Source: a bacterium
GTDB taxonomy: Bacteria; Blakebacterota; Blakebacteria; Blakebacterales; Blakebacteraceae
Assembly: GCA_025774615.1 (NCBI GenBank)
Contig: JALGVQ010000118.1
Span: 1-9,410 of the forward strand
Direction: 5' to 3'
Length of the DNA: 9,410 nt
The notes beneath the pieces were generated by a model. That model searched no databases and had not been told where the DNA came from. It saw nothing but the letters and a program-made list of their open reading frames with translations. Shown piece by piece: positions 8,196-9,410 of this stretch (its first letter is position 1; each line of letters starts with the position of its first letter). Made by a program: the position numbers and the translations under genes.

Positions 8196-8330
8196 GAGGT
8201 TGTTACCCTAAAATGATAGAGGGAGCGGGTGAGGGTAAGAAGGCTGCCTGAATACGTGCTGATATGTGACTCGTGGTAGCGTCGATATCGGACGGAGGAT
8301 TATGATAAGCGCCAACGAGAGGATTCCAGA

Positions 8331-9410
8331 ATGATGGTGATCGTGATATGTGCGCTCCTTGCGTCTGCACCCCCGGCTGGTGTCTCAGCCGATGCCACAG
8401 CCGGTATCTCAACCGGGATCGACCTGTATGTCGACCAGGAGGTCCTCTCCCTCAGCGGCCGAGTGGTGGATGCTGATGGCAGACCGGCAGTCGGGGTCAG
8501 TGTCGGCTTTGACTGGTACATGACCGATGAGAGACTGGTCGCGGATTCGGTGAGTGTTTCGGATGAGAACGGGAGCTTTTCCGGTATTCCGTTCACCGGT
8601 CGCCCGGCCGCCATCATGGCTGTTGACCGTGAGCAGCAGACCGGGGGCATGGTTGTCGTTCTGACCGCCGATGATGAGATCATCATCCAGCTCACACCAC
8701 TTGTTCCGGTACGTGGAAGAATCGTCTGTTGCTTCTTTGATGAGCGACCGGAGTACAGCTACGTCTCCATCATGGTTCCGATCCCCGGCTATCTCCCTTC
8801 GACCCTCGTCCATGAAGAGACCGGCGTGGCGGCATCGTTCCGGATACTCCTGCCGCCCGGATCGTATGACTACAACCTCTATACTCACGGTATCGAGTTC
8901 CGTCGCGAGAACGGATCATTCACCGTGAAGTCGGGAGAAGACCTCGATCTTGGAGAACTCGATTTCGGCGTGACACCGATCGCCTCCTTCTATGGGAAGT
9001 ATCCTCCCGACCTGCAGGCCACCGATGTCGAGGGGGCAGAAGCTGATATCAGTTACCGGGACTATCGAGGCCGGTGGGTGCTGGCCTACTACTTTGCGTA
9101 TACGTGAAAGGAGTGCGTTCGCAGCAGTCTGCCTGCGATGATCGACCTGTATGAGCAATACCATGACCGGCGGGATGAGTTCGCCATCGTAATCGTGCAT
9201 ACACAGCACCCCGAGGTGTCGGACCTCAAGGATCTCGAACCGCTTCTCTACGGTCCGGGCGGTATCTCCGAGCGCTATTGGAACGGCAGACGGCTACCCT
9301 TTCCGCTGGTATTCGATGGTAGCGGCCGATCGTTCGATCCGTTTGGAACTCTCGGATATTTCGAGATGCTCATCGATCCCGAAGGGAATCTTGTACGTGG
9401 TGGAGACACC
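8331..9410 (+). CDS. Predicted exported thioredoxin-fold selenoprotein (TlpA/AhpC-like, UxxC) with N-terminal carboxypeptidase-regulatory-like domain; 3' end outside window
   Basis: Likely a periplasmic or membrane-exported thiol oxidoreductase. Start: ATG with AGAGGA seven bases upstream; no earlier in-frame start exists after TAG at 8277. Residues 1-20 resemble a signal peptide (hydrophobic core, VSA cleavage), though without a basic n-region. Residues about 38-125 look like a carboxypeptidase-regulatory beta domain (LSGRVVDADGRPAVGVSV, then DENGSFSGIPF), followed by a second beta-rich part. From about 221, YGKYPPDLQATDVEG leads into the thioredoxin fold (RGRWVLAYYFAYT). TGA 9105-9107 is then read as selenocysteine 259, giving T-U-K-E-C with C262, followed by SSLPAMIDLYEQY and, near the end, GYFEMLIDPEGNLV. 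The frame stays open for 101 codons after the TGA to the window edge. The usual cis-proline position appears to be Phe344. The alternative is a nonsense mutation or sequencing error in a Cys codon, leaving a 258-residue fragment. Confidence 0.8.
9105..9107 (+). other. In-frame TGA, predicted selenocysteine codon
   Basis: This TGA sits at the first Cys position of the thioredoxin CxxC motif, three residues before C262. Homology-like sequence flanks it on both sides in the same frame, without a frameshift. The five complete genes in the window use TGA as a stop, so this is not a genome-wide reassignment. Recoding needs a local signal, and one is present just downstream. Confidence 0.78.
9119..9138 (+). 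promoter_or_regulatory. Predicted bacterial SECIS hairpin
   Basis: TCGCA (9119-9123) pairs with TGCGA (9134-9138). After a single bulged C (9133), GCA (9124-9126) pairs with TGC (9130-9132), leaving the apical loop GTC (9127-9129). The loop G is the twentieth base after the TGA, in the range expected for SelB-recognised elements. As I recall the E. coli fdhF element, bases 20-25 after its UGA are also GUCUGC, identical to this site. The hairpin lies inside the coding sequence, as bacterial SECIS elements do. Confidence 0.7.

Larger units (their letters stand above)
8120..8330. other. Divergent intergenic region between padR-like and selenoprotein genes
   Basis: These 211 bases separate two divergently transcribed genes and must hold both promoters. 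No strong -35/-10 pair is visible on either strand. TATGAT at 8301-8306 resembles a -10 box for the plus-strand gene but has no convincing -35. The region contains two inverted repeats, listed separately, and a 10-codon leader-like reading frame at 8302-8334. No RNA gene is apparent. Confidence 0.6.

Noticed and set aside
8213-8251. A short plus-strand frame (MIEGAGEGKKAA) after an AGGAGG
   Set aside because: The AGGAGG is 13 bases from the ATG, too far for normal initiation, and 12 codons can occur by chance.
8409-8888. A 159-residue minus-strand open frame opposite the selenoprotein gene
   Set aside because: The plus strand encodes a signal peptide and recognisable domains over the same interval; the antisense product has no recognisable features.
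9105-9107. Genome-wide reassignment of TGA, or a frameshift, as the reason for the interrupted thioredoxin domain
   Set aside because: All five complete genes end in TGA with sensible C-termini, so TGA is a stop here. The homology continues in the same frame on both sides, so no frameshift is needed.

Overview
The window reads like a roughly 55-60% GC bacterial chromosome, probably a Gram-negative of a lineage rich in PadR-controlled ADOP/MacB-type permeases, GspE/PilB ATPases and large HEAT-repeat proteins (Acidobacteriota, Gemmatimonadota, Myxococcota or related deep groups). The taxon cannot be fixed from the sequence. There are no RNA genes, insertion sequences or CRISPR arrays. All five complete genes end in TGA, so TGA is a normal stop codon here.

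Layout. (1) 1-3087, plus strand: a HEAT-repeat protein cut by the window edge, overlapping (GTGA) an HD-GYP-type phosphohydrolase. The two proteins share an N-terminal domain of about 100-120 residues, and the first carries an exact 45-bp tandem duplication. (2) 3088-4977, minus strand: a GspE/PilB-family ATPase with two tandem MshEN-type modules. Its stop codon abuts the stop of the HD-GYP gene. Together these suggest a cyclic-di-GMP-linked pilus, secretion or motility locus. (3) 5133-8119, minus strand: a two-gene operon of a PadR-type repressor and an 885-residue ADOP/MacB-like permease, overlapping by one base. (4) 8120-8330: a divergent intergenic region with a candidate operator. (5) 8331 to the end, plus strand: an exported protein with a carboxypeptidase-regulatory-like beta domain and a TlpA/AhpC-type thioredoxin fold.

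The most important observation is in region 5. The apparent end of the gene at 9105-9107 (TGA) falls exactly where the first cysteine of the thioredoxin CxxC motif should be. The same frame stays open for 101 more codons to the window edge and encodes the rest of the thioredoxin fold. A compact hairpin with a GUC apical loop lies at the spacing expected for a bacterial SECIS element. The best reading is a selenoprotein with a Thr-Sec-Lys-Glu-Cys (UxxC) active site, which ordinary gene calling would truncate at 258 residues and leave without its catalytic domain.
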